Of a stretch of 5,865 bases of DNA, positions 5,381 to 5,865 are shown piece after piece; the stretch's first letter is position 1, and the number at the start of each line of letters is the position of its first letter. The stretch covers positions 1 through 5,865 of the forward strand of contig JABIST010000246.1 in NCBI GenBank assembly GCA_018700215.1. Reading direction: 5' to 3'. A model generated the notes under the pieces. The model made no database searches and was not told the origin of the DNA. It saw nothing but the letters and a program-made list of their open reading frames with translations. The position numbers and the translations under genes are program-made. The stretch comes from Dehalococcoidia bacterium. GTDB lineage: Bacteria; Chloroflexota; Dehalococcoidia; UBA2979.

Positions 5381-5865
5381 ATGCATGACGATCTGCGCGA
5401 GGCGATCGACGGGGTGTTTCCGGGGGTTCGGGCGGACCTGGAGGCGCTGGTACGGATCCCCTCGATCAGTGCGCCGGGGTTCGACGCGGCACGGCTGCGT
5501 GAGGCGGCGGAGGCGGTGATGGCGCTGCTTGAGGGTGTGGGCGCGACGACGCGGCTGCTGGAGATTGACGGTGCGCCCTCGGCCGTGCTGGGTGAGATCG
5601 TGGCTCCGCCGGGGGCGCCGACGGTGCTGCTGTACGCGCACTACGACGTGCAGCCGACGGGAAACGACGCGGACTGGAGTTCACCGCCGTTCGAGCCGGT
5701 GGAGCGGGACGGGCGGCTGTACGGACGGGGGGCGTCCGACGACAAGTCGGGGATTGCGACACACCTCGGCGCGTTGCGGGCGCACGCGGCGCTGGCGGAG
5801 CAGGGGGGACGGCCACCGGTTGGGGTGAAGGTGTTCGTGGAGGGCGAAGAGGAGATCGGATCGCC
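5381..5865 (+). CDS. M20-family zinc metallopeptidase (dipeptidase type), N-terminal part
   Basis: M20 dipeptidases hydrolyse dipeptides or short peptides using two zinc ions. The frame is open from ATG 5381 to the window edge: 161 complete codons of a protein usually about 450 long. Visible hallmarks are LLYAHYDVQP (83-92; His87 ligates zinc and Asp89 supports it), WSSPPFEP (99-106), GRLYGRGASDDKSG (111-124; Asp120 is the likely zinc-bridging residue) and VFVEGEEEIGS (151-161; Glu157 as general base, Glu158 as zinc ligand by the family pattern). No signal peptide is present, so a cytoplasmic enzyme is expected. The HYDVQP and SDDKSG forms favour the dipeptidase/carnosinase-like branch over DapE or ArgE, but the dimerisation lid and remaining ligands lie outside the window. 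It follows threonine dehydratase on the same strand by 50 nt, suggesting co-transcription in amino-acid turnover. Truncation is only by the window boundary. Confidence 0.92.
   Translation, partial: MHDDLREAIDGVFPGVRADLEALVRIPSISAPGFDAARLREAAEAVMALLEGVGATTRLLEIDGAPSAVLGEIVAPPGAPTVLLYAHYDVQPTGNDADWSSPPFEPVERDGRLYGRGASDDKSGIATHLGALRAHAALAEQGGRPPVGVKVFVEGEEEIGS

Overview
The window is GC-rich bacterial chromosome with tightly packed genes. It holds two blocks: a minus-strand pair on the left (257-3203) and a plus-strand series on the right (3427 to the end), plus the tail of another plus-strand gene at the left edge. GC content, frequent GTG/CTG/CGG codons and a probable leaderless start suggest an actinobacterium- or Chloroflexota-like organism. 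No gene here fixes the taxon, so this is a weak inference.

Left block: positions 1-237 encode the C-terminal end of an unidentified protein, possibly a phosphotransferase. It converges on a minus-strand operon, transcribed nfeD then flotillin. NfeD (1833-3203) is the long form: signal peptide, ClpP-like serine protease domain with both catalytic residues, about five membrane segments and a C-terminal OB-fold. The flotillin (257-1729) looks like animal flotillin-1: it starts directly in the SPFH domain, with no N-terminal membrane helix and no cysteine. NfeD/flotillin pairs are the classic bacterial membrane-microdomain module (compare yuaF-yuaG and yqeZ-yqfA of Bacillus subtilis).

Centre: the 223-nt divergent region 3204-3426 contains a very G-rich tract with a textbook G-quadruplex motif, then a candidate promoter. 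Next comes a 172-codon gene of the phage terminase small subunit family (3427-3945). No other phage gene lies on either side, so it is an orphan packaging-type DNA-binding protein between housekeeping genes. It is the least expected gene of the window.

Right block: a threonine ammonia-lyase with an ACT domain (3993-5330) carries an 18/36-bp tandem repeat that inserts about 34 extra residues in a loop of the catalytic domain. After 50 nt comes an M20-family zinc dipeptidase (5381 to beyond the window). Together these two could release amino acids from peptides and deaminate threonine/serine, but the functional link is inferred from proximity.

I see no tRNA, rRNA, CRISPR array, insertion sequence or replication origin. 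No wholly new system is evident. The best leads are the orphan terminase small subunit, the repeat-expanded threonine dehydratase and the animal-like flotillin paired with an apparently active NfeD protease.
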